From Aquatica leii (taxonomy: Eukaryota > Arthropoda > Insecta > Coleoptera > Lampyridae), in contig CM069439.1 in the NCBI GenBank assembly GCA_035610365.1, forward strand, positions 620,001 through 684,000: 64,000 nt of DNA. Reading direction: 5' to 3'. This document shows positions 34,401 to 45,589 of this stretch, piece by piece. A program made the position numbers and the translations under genes. Positions within the stretch are counted from its first letter, which is position 1. Every line of letters begins with the position of its first letter. The notes below the pieces were generated by a model that worked only from the letters and a program-made list of their open reading frames with translations, searched no databases and was not told the origin of the DNA.

Positions 34401-37295
34401 TTTGGTAGACGTAGTTTGATTTTAATTTTTTTTAATTTAAAACTTTAAAAATGAATCTTGTTTTCTGAAAAATTCCATTGCAATCTTTAAAGATGCAAGC
34501 ATAGTAGTTAAAACGAAAGGATCTTTTTACAAATAGTTTTAATTAGTATATTGATATAATAAAAAAACTTAAAGGATACCAAATGGGACAGAACTACTTG
34601 TTTTTGCCTCAACTTTGTTTTGTTCAAATTATGCCAGTTTTGACTTAAAACCTACAAAACTCAAAATAAAAGTTATAAAAACATATCTCATTGTCCATCT
34701 AGTTAAGCAAAAAAGGCAAATATTATCACTTTTGTTTTCCTCTTTATTTTAAAATTGAGAAAATATCTCTAGTGCATCAGAAAATCTCGCACAAGTGTAA
34801 TTGTTTCTCAAGCAATGTTTGAAGCGTTTTGACATCTTGTTTGAAATTAAACACTATCTTGAACCAAATTGCACAAAAATGGTTCTAAGTGTTAAGGTTT
34901 CCACGCTAGTCCACTGCACCAAACGTGTTATTATTATGTTAACTTATGTCTGCCAGTGATAAAATTTTATTCATCTCAACATGCACCATTTCTAGAAATA
35001 TTGAGAAATTATTCTGGGTGCTGGGAACCCACAAAAAATTATTTCCAGTTCAAAAAGTAACTAGAAACCACAAATTCGGCGCCTATGTCGAAAGCTGTCG
35101 TCCATCTTTCAGAAGTTCTGTCTCAAATGCATCCCTTTTAGAGATTTCCCATTTTTCAGTTTTCCTATCTCTTTTAACACTTTATTTTCTAATCGATAGT
35201 CGTCTTTTTTTTCTTACGATTTTGTCTCGCATGCTTCTAGTTGTTTTCTAGCTGATGTTTCCACGTTAAATATTTTTTCATAATATCCTTTCCAGATAAC
35301 TCTGATTTTTTATAACTCGTACTCTATTTGGTCTTCGTTGTTTTTAGTCTTTTTGTTTTAATTCTGAGTGTGTTTGTTTGGTTATTTATGTTTTTGTTTT
35401 ACATTGTAGTTGTTCTCTTAATCAATTTCTTTAATTTTGTTGTTAATCCAGTCATGTTTTTGAATTCTGTATACTATATTTGCATCGTTTCTTTTTATTT
35501 TATATTTTTTTGTCTTCTCACGTTATCTACTTGATTCTAGCTTCGTTTTTTGGTTTTCTTGTTTTTTTGCAGTCTTTATCATACTATTTTCTCGTTTTTT
35601 GGTTTTTATGTTTCTTTCTAACATTTCTTCTGCCGCTCTATGTATATTTTGCTTTGTCTTTTTCTATTTTTTCTGTCTGTTGTCTTTATCAGTTTTTGTA
35701 CATTTTTTAAATATGTTTAAATATTTATTTGAATTTTTTTCTTTGTTTCCATGCGTTGAAGAGCTTCTAGATTTGTTCTTGTTGCATACTACATACAGTA
35801 CATAAATAATAACTACTCAGAATCGGATTCAAAAAATACGATAAATCCGTTTATCAGATATCGTTTATTTCTACGGTACTTTTTAAGTTGTTATCAACAT
35901 CATCTATTCCATATTGCAATTTAGTATTTGTTGAAATATTTAGTGATTCTATAGATCTTCTGTTTTTAGATTTTTTTTATTTCTTCACTTTCATTCTGTT
36001 TATTGTGTCTCCGGTAGTTATAACTTTTTGTTTTCAGGTTCTGTGTTGAAAGATTGTTTTGAATTCAGTACAATAATTTTCATGTTTTAGTTTAACAATA
36101 CTAATTGTTCTATATCTTCTTCTCGTTGTAATTTTTTACAAATCGTAACAATAAATCTTCATCAAAGTTATAAATAAAATCTGATAACAAGATCGTCGTG
36201 TTTTGATTTGGTTAAAAGTGGCATATTTTTCAGATATTTGCAATTAAAGTGTATGCGGCGATTTTGACTATTTAAATATATGGATATTGTCTATTGACTT
36301 GAACTATAGATTGATGCTGTAAAATCCATGTTTTAAAACGTATTATGTGTTATATTATTATAAAAAGAAAAGAATTCCTTTGCATATTCACTATTCTTAA
36401 AACTTGTTTTAATAAATTCATTTATGTGGATAGGTTCTAATATTTTAACAATGTACAAATACGTGAATAAAATAAACCGTGTAATTAAATATTAATTTTA
36501 GAAATCATTTCAAAACAGTTTATAGAAGGAGAAACTTCACACATTTCGGTTTCAACATTACTGAAAAAATATCAACTCCATTTCTATGTAAAATGGACGC
36601 TTGAATTTCTAAAATCTCGACTTTAGTGATAAGTATTAGTGTATTTTCACGTTTTTGGACAATTTGTTCAAATGTTCATTTAAAAGAAAAAAATAAACGC
36701 AGTTTGAAAAGGTAGTTGTCGAATATATTTTTTTATTTTTAGCAGTAAATGAAAAAGCAAAAGTGCTCGCTTTTAACTTGACCGATTTTAATAAAACTTT
36801 AAAAATCGTCAAAAAAACGTTTATTTCAGTTTGTAGTTTTAAAAAGCTTTTTATGCGTTATGTAAAGTTGGTTGCACACACATATAAACGTTTTTATCCA
36901 AACTACAATTTTGAGTTTATTATGTAAGAACGTAAAAAAATTATTGTCTTTACCAGCAACAGTGCTTTTTAAAACACACAAAACTTAATTTTTGTATCTA
37001 AAAATGTGATACTTTACTCCATCCTTTAAGTTTCTGAAATTATTTTATTTTACAAACAATACAAACATTTTACCGACATCGTCATTAAGTGTTTTTTTTA
37101 AAAACAAAGTTGTATTTATTTTTTTTTCTGTTTGTTTATGAGTATTTTGTAAAGTTGGCATACTCATCAAATATAAGCATTTTATATTACAGACTTAGCA
37201 ATAGCATATGTAGTTTTTTTATAATTTTATCTATTATGTGTTTTTTATAACGCTAATAGTCGTAACAAACCTTTAAATAAAAATACTTTTAATTT
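34401..37295. other. T-rich low-complexity region, no gene
   Basis: From 35120 to 35800 the plus strand is extremely rich in T, giving overlapping Phe/Leu/Val-rich frames in all three phases (35328-35805). That is a compositional effect and not evidence of a membrane protein gene. The flanking parts show nothing recognisable. Confidence 0.6.
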
Positions 37296-38641
37296 TTACA
37301 TGTATTTATTTCTACTTTCGTCAATTGCAGTCATGACAGTTTGATTTAGAACATCTGCATCTAATTGCCTAGCAGATCTACCCTTATCAAAGTGATGAGA
37401 AAACTGTATTTTATGTCTAGCGATTGATTTTAAAATTAGAACAGTTACATACACAATAAAGTAAATGCTAAAATAAAGAGGTATGTACCATAATTTTCTA
37501 CCCAGGTAATAGTAACTGTAATGACCAGCACGTGGTGCTTCTGTACTTGTGGTAGTAGCAGCGGTTGTATGAACTTCATGGTACACATCGTGATCATGAT
37601 GAAAATTATAGTAACCGTGATCATGCGGATCGTGATCTAAATATTGAGGAAATTTTACAAAAGACGTATCTTCAGGTGGTGGTGATAAATCATCTTCCGC
37701 CATTGAGGGCATAGAGTGTACATTATTTTTTGGAGGATGATCTAAGTACGTTGGTTGAGGTTGACTTGGTGGCATTGGTGTTTGCACCATAGGTGGTTCA
37801 TACTCAGGCATTGGGCGCTGATAACTGTTGTCATCGTGTTCATCGTCAGAAAAATACGGTTTTTGAGTTGACTCTAATGGTTTATTTAAGTTTTCTTTAA
37901 TAGGCGGCAAATATTCGTTGTAGCTAGAAATGTCACCGCTATCTGTTGCCGGTTGAGATAATTGTGAATCGGGTATTCCATAAGAAGTAGAAGGAATTTT
38001 TTTTTTTGGTTTTTTACCAGTATTTGGTACTGTCGAAGACGGTTGATTATTATTAGGTGGAAAATTAAGCAGATCTGATTGAACGATTTTGAAATCATTA
38101 GGTTTTTGGTCAGGAGGGTTATATGAACTAAACGGCGATGCGTATAAATCAGTCGGTGGTTTGGGCAAGGGAATATTTACCGGTGTTCCATATATAATCG
38201 TCGGTGACGTTGCTTTAGGGTACGAAGGTTTTTTAGTAGTAGGTTGATTATTTGGTTTGTTTTGTTTTGGAGGGTCATTAAAAACAAAATCAAAATATGG
38301 TCTGGGGTTAAACCGTTCTTCTACTTCACCTTTGGCAGGGACACTGTCAATGTTATCATTGTCAAGTTTTGACGATGACTTATGATAATACACCGGTTGT
38401 CTTAAAGATTCCGATTGTATATTTGTTCTAAAATTATATACTATTTTAGATTATAATCGTAAGTTGTCTAAGATTACCTTTGCGACCAAAATGTTTGTCC
38501 ATTACTTCTTCCTTCATCTGCAAAGTTGATGGTATTATTTGCACCCCAACGCGATACTTTTGAGTAGGTTAATATTAACTTTACATTTTCAAAAAACACC
38601 AACACAAAAATTGGTAAAAGCACACCAAACACTTTAATCAT
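37296..38641 (-). CDS. Secreted/membrane Pro- and His-rich protein, 431 aa, 2 exons, unknown function
   Basis: Exon 1 is 38641-38478 and exon 2 is 38427-37296, joined by a 51-nt GT-AG intron that splits an Arg codon (AG/A). The total is 432 codons with stop. The start gives a signal-peptide-like N-terminus (MIKVFGVLLPIFVLVFFENV). Residues about 70-290 are Pro/Ser/Asn-rich, with an SPTIIYGTPVNIPLPKPP-type stretch and an acidic-His run near the end (DHDPHDHGYYNFHHDHD). A transmembrane helix follows (IPLYFSIYFIVYVTVLILKS). The tail contains GRSARQLDADVLNQTVMTAI and ends RNKYM. Tail and layout parallel the 180-aa protein at 27865-28790 (GRS..R.LD...LN..T...I...KY). No enzymatic domain is seen. 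The low-complexity ectodomain suggests a structural or secreted-surface role, but that is inference. Confidence 0.88.
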
Positions 38642-40430
38642 AATCGTAATTTATGCTCTCACTTAAAATTGTTGTGAACGAATACAAATTTATTAAAATG
38701 TTACCTGTAACCTAGATTCTGTCATTATTTGTTCAAGATGTGATAATTAGAAGAGACTCTTGATACAGTTATTTTATTTTTTACTAATTTTTTACCTAGA
38801 TACCGTTCATTGCTGTTATGTACACACAGCCTTCGTGTGTACTCATCTAATTAAAATTATTAATCATTTCAAATTATTTTATTTACTGTTTTGATTGTCA
38901 ATATAGTTTATGTCAATATTAGAAATTAACTTCGATAAATTAATAACACAAACAAGAATTAGAACAAATTTTCGAAAACTATAGTGAACGAAAAATATAA
39001 GTTTGTTTAGTTTTACATAAAGAAAGATGAGTGTTAAGATGGTATAAAATTGTTAAAAATAAAACCAACAAATAACAGATTGTTTTTTTTTAATTTTGAC
39101 ATCTAATTGTAACGATTAGCAGCATTACAGTAATAATAAAATAGGCCGTTTTGTAGTAGAGTAGTATTTTGTTGTCTACTTTTGACATGTTATTTCTCAA
39201 GTTCTAAAAAATTTCATCAATAAATAAATGTCAAAAAAAATTGTATTTGTTATCCTACAAATTACAATAATATGTGTTACTATGTAACCCAGTTTAAATT
39301 TGAATTTATTTATCAGGTCAAAAATAAGTTCACACGTGTCTCCCTTCACACGATGTAAATTAACCAGTTAGTTTAACAATTTATACATTTTGTTTGCAAT
39401 TCTTGTTACACTTTAAAGAATAAATAATTTGACAGTACAAATGCTCATCTCATTAGTCACACACAAATTCTGTCATTTTTTTTTTGAAATTATGTCTTTA
39501 TTGTTTAAGAAACATCATTAGCGTCTTCTATTATTACGGAAAATGTAATTTATAAATCAAATTGTCAACAACACAAAATCTTTATTTGTTAATTATTAGT
39601 AAGAAAAAATGTAACGTAAATAACTTTTAATGTAATTATCGTAATTTATAATGGATCTTCTTTTTTATGTTAATTAATGTCATTTCTGTAATAGTATTTT
39701 TGTTTTGTTGTTACAAAGACTATAAATCTTCTTGTACTCTGTAATTTGAAATTGCTCAAAATCAAATATTATCTTTTTTAATGTACTCTTTATTTTTGTC
39801 TATTTTTGCTTATAAATTTTTGAATATTTTAATGCAGTCAGTGGCATCTTGTAATTCATAATTCACTGTGATATGTCAGCACGTTTTCTATTTTAATCAT
39901 ATTGTCTATGTTCTTTAAATGACAATCAGTAGTAGATATTTGACGATTTTTCAACCTCCTCCTAAAACAACGAAGGTCATTGCGACCTTGACGTTGTTTC
40001 AGGAGAAAGTCCGCACAATTGTTATTGTTGCAGGATGTACAAAAGTTATTACAAATGCTATTTACCTTGTACAATTATAAGTATTGCTAGAAGTAATCAA
40101 AATACGTTGAACTTCAAGGTGACTTGTGCACTTGCACATTGTACTGAGGTCAAACACCGGTCGTTACCATACCATTCAAACTTGTTTTTACTTGTTACAT
40201 TTTATCTTTTTTTTAACATTTCTGTTGTAGCTATAAAGAGCGTGAAATAGTGTCTTGGTAATCAGTACACGAGTATTAGTAGTTGGGGAAACCACAGTGA
40301 CGTTGAATACAGTTGTGCAAGTAAACTGTTGGATCATCAAGAACGAAATAGTAAGTATAAGCAAACTTTTTGTAGAATAAATAAAATTATTTTAATTTAA
40401 AATAGTGGCAAACAAACAAAAGTATCTTCA
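38642..40430. other. Intergenic region containing one strong hairpin
   Basis: A+T-rich upstream region of the 37-kb gene. It contains a hairpin at 39959-40005 (separate entry). The minus frame over it (39856-40074) has five Cys in its first part and a basic centre, but no support from splice sites or recognised similarity. Confidence 0.4.
39959..40005. repeat. Strong imperfect hairpin, 20-22 bp arms, 5-nt loop
   Basis: Left arm CTCCTAAAACAACGAAGGTC, loop ATTGC. The right arm from 39984 (GACCTTGACGTTGTTTCAGG, then AG) is complementary apart from one mismatch and a 2-nt bulge. The G+C-rich stem stands out from the A+T-rich surroundings. Confidence 0.8.
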
Positions 40431-40448
40431 AAACGAAGTAACGTATGT

Positions 40449-40721
40449 ATGGGTGGTAAAAGAGAAAAGTTGATACCAAGAAAATGTAAAACAAAAACTT
40501 TTCCAAAAAATTCAACAGTTACGTCTTCGAGTTCTGATGTACGTAACGGTAATAATTTATTAGCCAAAATGGAAAATGCGGTTCAGGACGTTATACCTTT
40601 TGTGTCTGTCGTGGAATGGAATAGTATGCTAGCCAATAACGATCCGGTGGCGTATATTACATGTACTGGCAAAATAGGTAACAATGTAAATGCAAATGAT
40701 CAAAAGTGTAGTGATGTTTGA
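40449..40721 (+). pseudogene. Virus-like block, first frame, unknown
   Basis: A 90-codon frame with a basic N-terminus followed by Ser/Thr-rich sequence. It then has PFVSVVEWNSMLANNDPVAY and a Gly/Asn-rich end. Just past its stop the DNA continues with related sequence (a repeated tgattgtatgcgga / cggttgtatgcgca theme at 40728 and 40786), so the original protein was longer. No domain recognised. Confidence 0.4.
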
Positions 40722-40829
40722 TTGTATGCGGAAACCCCGTTGGCGTTGGGAAATAGCCAAAACTTTGGAAAGAGAAGTAAAGTCCGGTTGTATGCGCAAT
40801 CCACGTTTGTATTAAACAAAAGTTAAACT

Positions 40830-41297
40830 AAATAAATATCAGTAGAATTATGTGCGGAATTACAGTTTGATCCTATAGTAAAGTTGACGAGAAAAGGACA
40901 ATGCATCACGTTAACGGAAATTGAATGGAAAACGTTAGCGTGCTATAGAAATATTATAACAAATACTTTTGCAGGATACGCAACTACTTCTTTGTACCAT
41001 AAAGTTTGTGGCGTAAAGATAACAACAGAATGAATAAATAAAGCAAAAAAAGTATTGAAAATGCAACGCGCAGAAGAGACAATTTATTTGGCTTACGATT
41101 TTGTTTACAAAATGTGGAAATTCTGCGATTTAATTAGAATTATTAAAAAGGTTGGAATACAAAAGTTATATTACGATAGCGTAATAGATACAATAACGTT
41201 GAAAGGTGGTGACGTAAAAGAAGGTATAATAAAAAAAATTTCGAAAATTTGTGTGTCTGAATATTACAAAAGAATTGCTAATTTTTGGTATGGATAA
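40830..41297 (+). pseudogene. Virus-like block, second frame, unknown
   Basis: One reading frame, interrupted by an in-frame TGA at 41031-41033, runs from LQFDPIVKLTRKGQCITLTE and WKTLACYRNIITN to the segment starting MQRAEETIYLAYDFVYKMW and ending YYKRIANFWYG. The LTExEW...YR motif is typical of a small protein in related arthropod elements. Its function is not known to me. Confidence 0.45.
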
Positions 41298-41574
41298 AAT
41301 ATTATTAGATATCAATTTGCATGAACTCGTTAGAGCGTAACCCAGATTAAAAATTTACGAGGAACGTTTCCTGCAATGAAACAAATAATGACAAAATATA
41401 TAATGTAGAAACAATAATAAAAGCTCATTCATTTGGTGTTTGACGGTAAAGGTGCACACATGTCGTAGAGGAAATATATCTATTTACGCATAGGTAAACG
41501 ATTAAAAAACGCTTTTAAAAAAAAACAGGCAATAAAACGCAGAGGAGCGGTCGTACGGGACGTGGAGTTATAAA

Positions 41575-41885
41575 CATTAACTTTTGCTACAGCTGTTCGA
41601 CTAGCTCGACAAGAAGTAATAATTTATTGCATAATGTTAAAGCGGCGTACAGTACATTGAAGAGGCAGTTTCAAAAAAGTAGAGCTCCAGAGAGCAATAC
41701 GATACGTCTATCTAAAAAACGTAGATTTTTACCTTTGATACCATTGTTTGCCGGCTTAGGAGCGTTGGGTTCTTTAGGAGAAGGTGCTGCTGCGATAGCC
41801 AAGTTTGTTAACGACGCAAAATAAAAATTAGAAGAGTTAAAACGACATAACCGTGCAATAGAAGATATACATAAAACCATATAAA
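41575..41885 (+). pseudogene. Small basic protein with hydrophobic Gly/Ala segment, virion-type
   Basis: A frame at 41627-41824 has a basic N-terminal part (LSKKRRF) followed by LPLIPLFAGLGALGSLGEGA and AIAKFVNDAK. After one stop the reading continues LEELKRHNRAIEDIHKTI. Upstream, in another frame, FATAVRLARQEV probably belongs to the same gene. A basic region, an amphipathic Gly/Ala segment and position directly before the protease gene recall small internal virion proteins that act on membranes or cement the capsid. The role is inferred from position and composition only. Confidence 0.5.
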
Positions 41886-41914
41886 AGCGGATGTGGATTA
41901 TTTATAAATGGCTA

Positions 41915-42260
41915 TTCAAAAAACGAATTAAATCGCCTCGTCGAGCGTTAACTAACGTTTCATTAAAAAAGTATGCTTAAAAATATCAAATTCTCAATTT
42001 TCGAGGAGTATTTATGCAAAACGCGCTTCTACGTAAGATTAGAAAATACGAGAGAAGAGTTGTGAATCAAGATGAGACGGAACCTATTGGATAGCAAATA
42101 AAAAGCTAAACGATAAGATTTATTATTTCGATAGTTTTGATGATTTACCTATACCATTCGAAATTATACAATATTTATCATCAGATGGTAGAGACAGTGG
42201 CATAAATTACAATTATAAAAGAATCAAAACGTCGAAGACATAAATTGTGTGCAATTGAGT
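41915..42260 (+). pseudogene. Cysteine-protease-like (adenain/Ulp1-type) gene remnant
   Basis: From 41921 the plus readings show KRIKSPRRALTNVSLKKYA, a stop, then ILNFRGVFMQNAL. In a second frame near 42118 they show IYYFDSFDDLPIPFEIIQYL and INYNYKRI. The RALT..dl.kya....FRGVFMr and YFDSFg.l.pP.El..Y blocks are those of a small protease-like family adjacent to capsid genes in related elements. There the catalytic His normally lies between the two blocks and the Cys after the second. The His region (about 42045-42120) is scrambled by stops and the Cys region is lost, so it cannot be functional. Confidence 0.6.
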
Positions 42261-42327
42261 TTACGGTTTTTGATAGATAAATAGAACTATATCGTAGTGG
42301 AAATCACCAGTTTAAAATAAGTGTGCA

Positions 42328-42853
42328 ATGGAAAAAGGAAACTCACCGTTGTCTAACACGTTTACAGTAACAAGAAGTGATACGGAATTGTGTTGTGATT
42401 TTAATCCGCCTATAACTTTGGACGAAAACAGAAGTTACGAATTGACTTTACTAAACTTCAAGACTTTTAACTCCATTGTAAACCTAGACGAAAAGAATAA
42501 TTTGTTTGTGTACGACGAGTCGAACGAGAGTACAGCTGTAGCGCAACGGAGAAGTATCGGAATTGAAACAGGAAGATACGATATGGCAGATCTAAAGGCT
42601 TTATATTGCGACTAGAGTCAAGTAAGATTCGGAAGGTAGAGTGACAGTGAACATCGTAGAAAACACTAACACGCAAAAAAATTTTCTACAAAGTAACTCG
42701 GCAATAGATTCTACTGTAGATAAGAACATCGGGTTTTTATTAGGTTTTAAAAAAAGGGTTTTACTTGCTAACATTAAACCTACTTCTGACAACATCGTAA
42801 ATATAAATCGAGTTAACGCATTCGTTGCCCTGCAAAAGTTAGTTGTATGTTAA
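42328..42853 (+). pseudogene. Second capsid-like (possible penton/minor capsid) gene remnant
   Basis: The frame 42328-42615 starts at an ATG and contains FTVTRSDTELCCDFNPPITL, NRSYELTLLNFKTFNSIVNL and IETGRYDMADL. A frame change near 42600 leads into VDKNIGFLLGFKKRVLLANI and VNINRVNAF. A beta-rich pattern, the LxNFxTYNSI-like block and an LLGF block are characteristic of a protein encoded next to the double-jelly-roll gene in related elements. I infer a minor capsid role. The expected C-terminus is missing at the junction with the next gene around 42850. Confidence 0.5.
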
Positions 42854-42856
42854 AGG

Positions 42857-43725
42857 TAGTTTAAGAAAAGTAGGGGAAGACGGTGTGGTCACTAAGGAGG
42901 CAAGCGCTACAGTTTATTTAGCAAACAATTCGGTGACGTTTATGTTTAGTGATATACGATATTTATTAAACGGTGTTCAGATAGCATGAAAAGATATTTC
43001 TCATTTACAAAAAACGAAATTGCAAAGTTAGAAAATGCCGGTTGGAAAACAGAAAAGTATTATCTCAACAGTTTAGACGATAAAGAAAATTTTTCATATA
43101 GCGTACCTCTGAGAACGTTATTGGGATTTGTTGAAGATTATAAGAAAATTATAATAAACATGCGATAAGAATTGAAACTCAGCTGTAATAGTGACGATAA
43201 AGATGTGATTGTTCAACCCAATTCGAGAGCAACAGGGGAAAGGCTAAAGTAAAATATAGACAAATCTTGCGCTGTAAAAACAACATCGAAATTGAAAAAC
43301 CCTCGATTTATTATTATTAGATTTCAAACAGGCCGAAAAAAAAAACAAGAAAAATATGTCTACGTTTGACAACTTAAACGTTACTAATATAACAGAGTTT
43401 TTGAATGACGAACGGTGCCTTTACTATAATCTAAACGTCGACTTTAACAGTAATCGTACGATATGTATGCTTGTTTTCATAGCGCATATTATTAAGACTC
43501 AGAACCTTTGTTGACTCCAATTGAGTTTAAAAGACACGCTCTACTAATAGGAATAGGTTGCACACACCAAACTGACGTTTTACATAAGAGCGGAGTAGAA
43601 ATAAAGATCGAATACATGACAAAGAAGGAAATATCGGAAGAAGTGACTGCGTGTTGTTTAATACTTCATTTAGTATACTCCTTTGACAAAAACTTTTTAT
43701 TCTAGTAGATATTCAAGATTAGAAA
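42857..43725 (+). pseudogene. Double-jelly-roll-like major capsid protein gene, broken
   Basis: Segments in order along the plus strand: SATVYLANNSVTFMFSDIRY, LLNGVQIA (stop at 42987-42989); in the next frame FSFTKNEIAKLENAGW and SVPLRTLLGFVEDYKKIIIN (stop at 43166-43168); then KLKNPRFIIIRFQTGRKKK, FDNLNVTNITEFLNDERC, LLTPIEFKRHALLIGI, KSGVEIKIEY and VTACCLILH. These follow the order of the double-jelly-roll-like capsid family known from arthropod-associated elements. At least three frame changes and several stops are present, and a stretch between about 43190 and 43260 appears shortened. The start codon is not identified because the upstream boundary merges with the previous gene. Confidence 0.65.
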
Positions 43726-44160
43726 GTGGGTGATGAAGAACGTATACCAAAAGAATTGGCTACGTACGACTGTTTCCATCGGTTTAGTCATTTTGTTTTT
43801 CAACCGAGTAGAAGTTTTGCATGATTGCCAACAAAGTATCAAAACACTGCTAAATGGCTTCTGTCTTATTATCATTGTATCGATTGGAAAAACGAATTTG
43901 TGCACGGTTCTCAGTTTGACAATATTATCAGTTAGTTGTGTCGTTCAGTTAAAATGGTGTTCGTAAGTGGAAGAGAAAAAGCGACATTTTTGAGAAAAAT
44001 ATTGGAAGTACTTGTTTTAGAATAAGACGAAAACGCATGTCAATTGCAAAGTAGTAATCCGGTTTGCACGTTTTACAACAAAAGTCTAAGTGTGTGTGCC
44101 TTATCAAACGTGGGTTTTTGTACTAATTTGCAAAAACGGAGTATAAACAAATGATAGATA
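43726..44160 (+). pseudogene. Virus-like block, degenerate frame with Cys cluster
   Basis: Readings alternate between frames: RIPKELATYDCFHRFSHFVF, KWLLSYYHCIDWKNEFVHGS, MVFVSGREKATFLRKILEVL, then NPVCTFYNKSLSVCALSNVG. The Asp/Glu-containing blocks and the C...H/C...CALSNV end recur in proteins of related arthropod elements. I do not know the function. Confidence 0.4.
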
Positions 44161-44333
44161 GAAATAATGATGTCGAATATGTAACACAAGGTGTAAAAAA
44201 AAATAAACAAGAACGGAAACAGTAATTATATAAATCTGCAAACAGTACGATAGAGCATATACGTAAAGGTGCTGATCTAGTGTACATTATGGAGTGTATT
44301 TTGCGATTTTGATCCATATTTGGGTTTCTACCT

Positions 44334-44573
44334 GTGATCGTCAGTAAAGTATGTGAAGTAATGTTTAAATACGAAGCAGATTGTTTGTTTAAAAACGTAG
44401 AAAATTACGAATTACAATATTTACCAATCCAATACTGTTTAGAAAAGGTGCGACTATCAGATTTAAATGAAATAAGGTGGAAACTTCCAAATAATTATCG
44501 AAAAAACAAACAGTTACAAAACAAATTCCCATGTTACGAACATTACAATTTACCCGAATGGCGTGATCATTAG
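44334..44573 (+). pseudogene. Virus-like block, last frame, unknown
   Basis: A 79-codon frame (CEVMFKYEADCLFKNVENYE, then YLPIQYCLEKVRLSDLNEIR, ending YNLPEWRDH). Codon use is unremarkable and no domain is recognised. Its right edge at 44573 is the last position I attribute to the block. R1-type LINE sequence begins within 200 bp. Confidence 0.35.
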
Positions 44574-44739
44574 GATGGTTCTCCCTCATCTAAAGACCAA
44601 TACAGTATGTGTAATATTTAGCATTGTTTAATATATAGTAATTAAAATTGTATAACAAGTGTAAACAATAATATATAACCTTCAACGTAAAGACCAAGGA
44701 AATAAGGGAAAATAATAAAAAAAAAACAAAACAAATAGT

Positions 44740-45585
44740 AAACTGCGATATTTACGAAACCCTAATGCAGCGTAATCTGAAAAACTTGCAAAGAGTTAGC
44801 ATCTATATAGAACATGTAATAAAAAAAGTTCAGAGGTGCTATGTGGATAGCATAGAGAGAGGAAATGAGTGTAGATTAATCCAACCGTATTGGTAGAACA
44901 AAGAGATAAAGGACGCAAGGAAACTCTGCAATAATAGTAGGAAAAAGATGATGTGGAAAAAGGGAACCGGGCAACCTAAAAATGAAGAAGAAGATATAAA
45001 AGTAGAGTACAAGAGAACAAAAAAAGCATTACAAAATCTGATAAACAGAGCTAAGAGAGATAGATGGAGAGAGCTATGCGACGAATTAAAGAACGACATC
45101 TAGGGAAGGGGGTACGAGATTGCCACGGGGAAATTTAAGAGAAATACTCCAGTTAATTTAGACGCGAAAAAAAATAAAGATAGGGAAAGAATTGTTTGTA
45201 ACGGATGAGTTAAGGGTAAAGAATTATCCGGAAAATATAAAAGGAAAATATCAGTTAGGAAAAGAAAAAGTAAAAAAATGCTATTAAAGCCATAAAAAAA
45301 ATAAAGCTCCGGTATTTGATGGAATACCGGACAAAGCCTGGAAATGCTTTTTAAACAACAACCGGAGATATTATAGAATATGGTAAATAAACAGTTTAGT
45401 AGACTAAAATTCCCTAAAGAATGGAAACTTGCTAGAGTAATTCTGATTCTGAAACTAGGAAAGGACCCAAACAAGTCGGATAGCTTTACAACGATATGCC
45501 TAATTGACATCATAGGAAAGGTTTATGAATATACAATAATTATAATATATGATTTCCGAGAAACCAAGAGACTGCTCCTCTAATG
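44740..45585 (+). mobile_element. R1-clade-like LINE fragment (linker and RT start)
   Basis: Plus-strand readings give EYKRTKKALQNLINRAKRDR WREL (44998-45070), the linker between endonuclease and RT in R1-type LINEs. Then, in other frames, SHKKNKAPVFDGIPDKAWKC (NKAPGxDGIP-like), and from 45390 SRLKFPKEWKLARVILILKL, GKDPNKSDSFTTICLIDIIG (FPxxWKxAxxxLxPKxGKdp...yRPICLL-like). It stops before the catalytic FADD motif. Frameshifts and stops are frequent. Confidence 0.8.
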
Positions 45586-45589
45586 AAAG

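Larger units (their letters stand above)
40440..44573 (+). mobile_element. Decayed virus-like gene block with double-jelly-roll-type capsid gene
   Basis: A 4.1-kb run of small, closely packed plus-strand reading frames, all broken by stops or frameshifts. In order: two uncharacterised frames, a small basic protein with a Gly/Ala-rich hydrophobic segment, a cysteine-protease-like gene, a second capsid-like gene, a double-jelly-roll-like capsid gene and two further frames. Gene sets of this type occur as multicopy endogenous elements in arthropod and cnidarian genomes. The capsid and adenain-like protease recall Polinton/adintovirus-type double-stranded DNA elements. I see no DNA polymerase, integrase or packaging ATPase in the window and could not identify terminal repeats. 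It is either a partial copy or a lineage whose replication genes lie elsewhere. Confidence 0.72.

Noticed and set aside
35328-35805. Overlapping Phe/Leu/Val-rich frames suggesting membrane proteins
   Set aside because: All three plus phases are open at once because the DNA is T-rich. There is no codon structure, no conserved motif and no splice-consistent gene.
39856-40074. Cys-containing minus-strand frame as a small zinc-binding protein
   Set aside because: It runs straight through the strong hairpin, has no recognised family and no splice or start evidence. Treated as chance.
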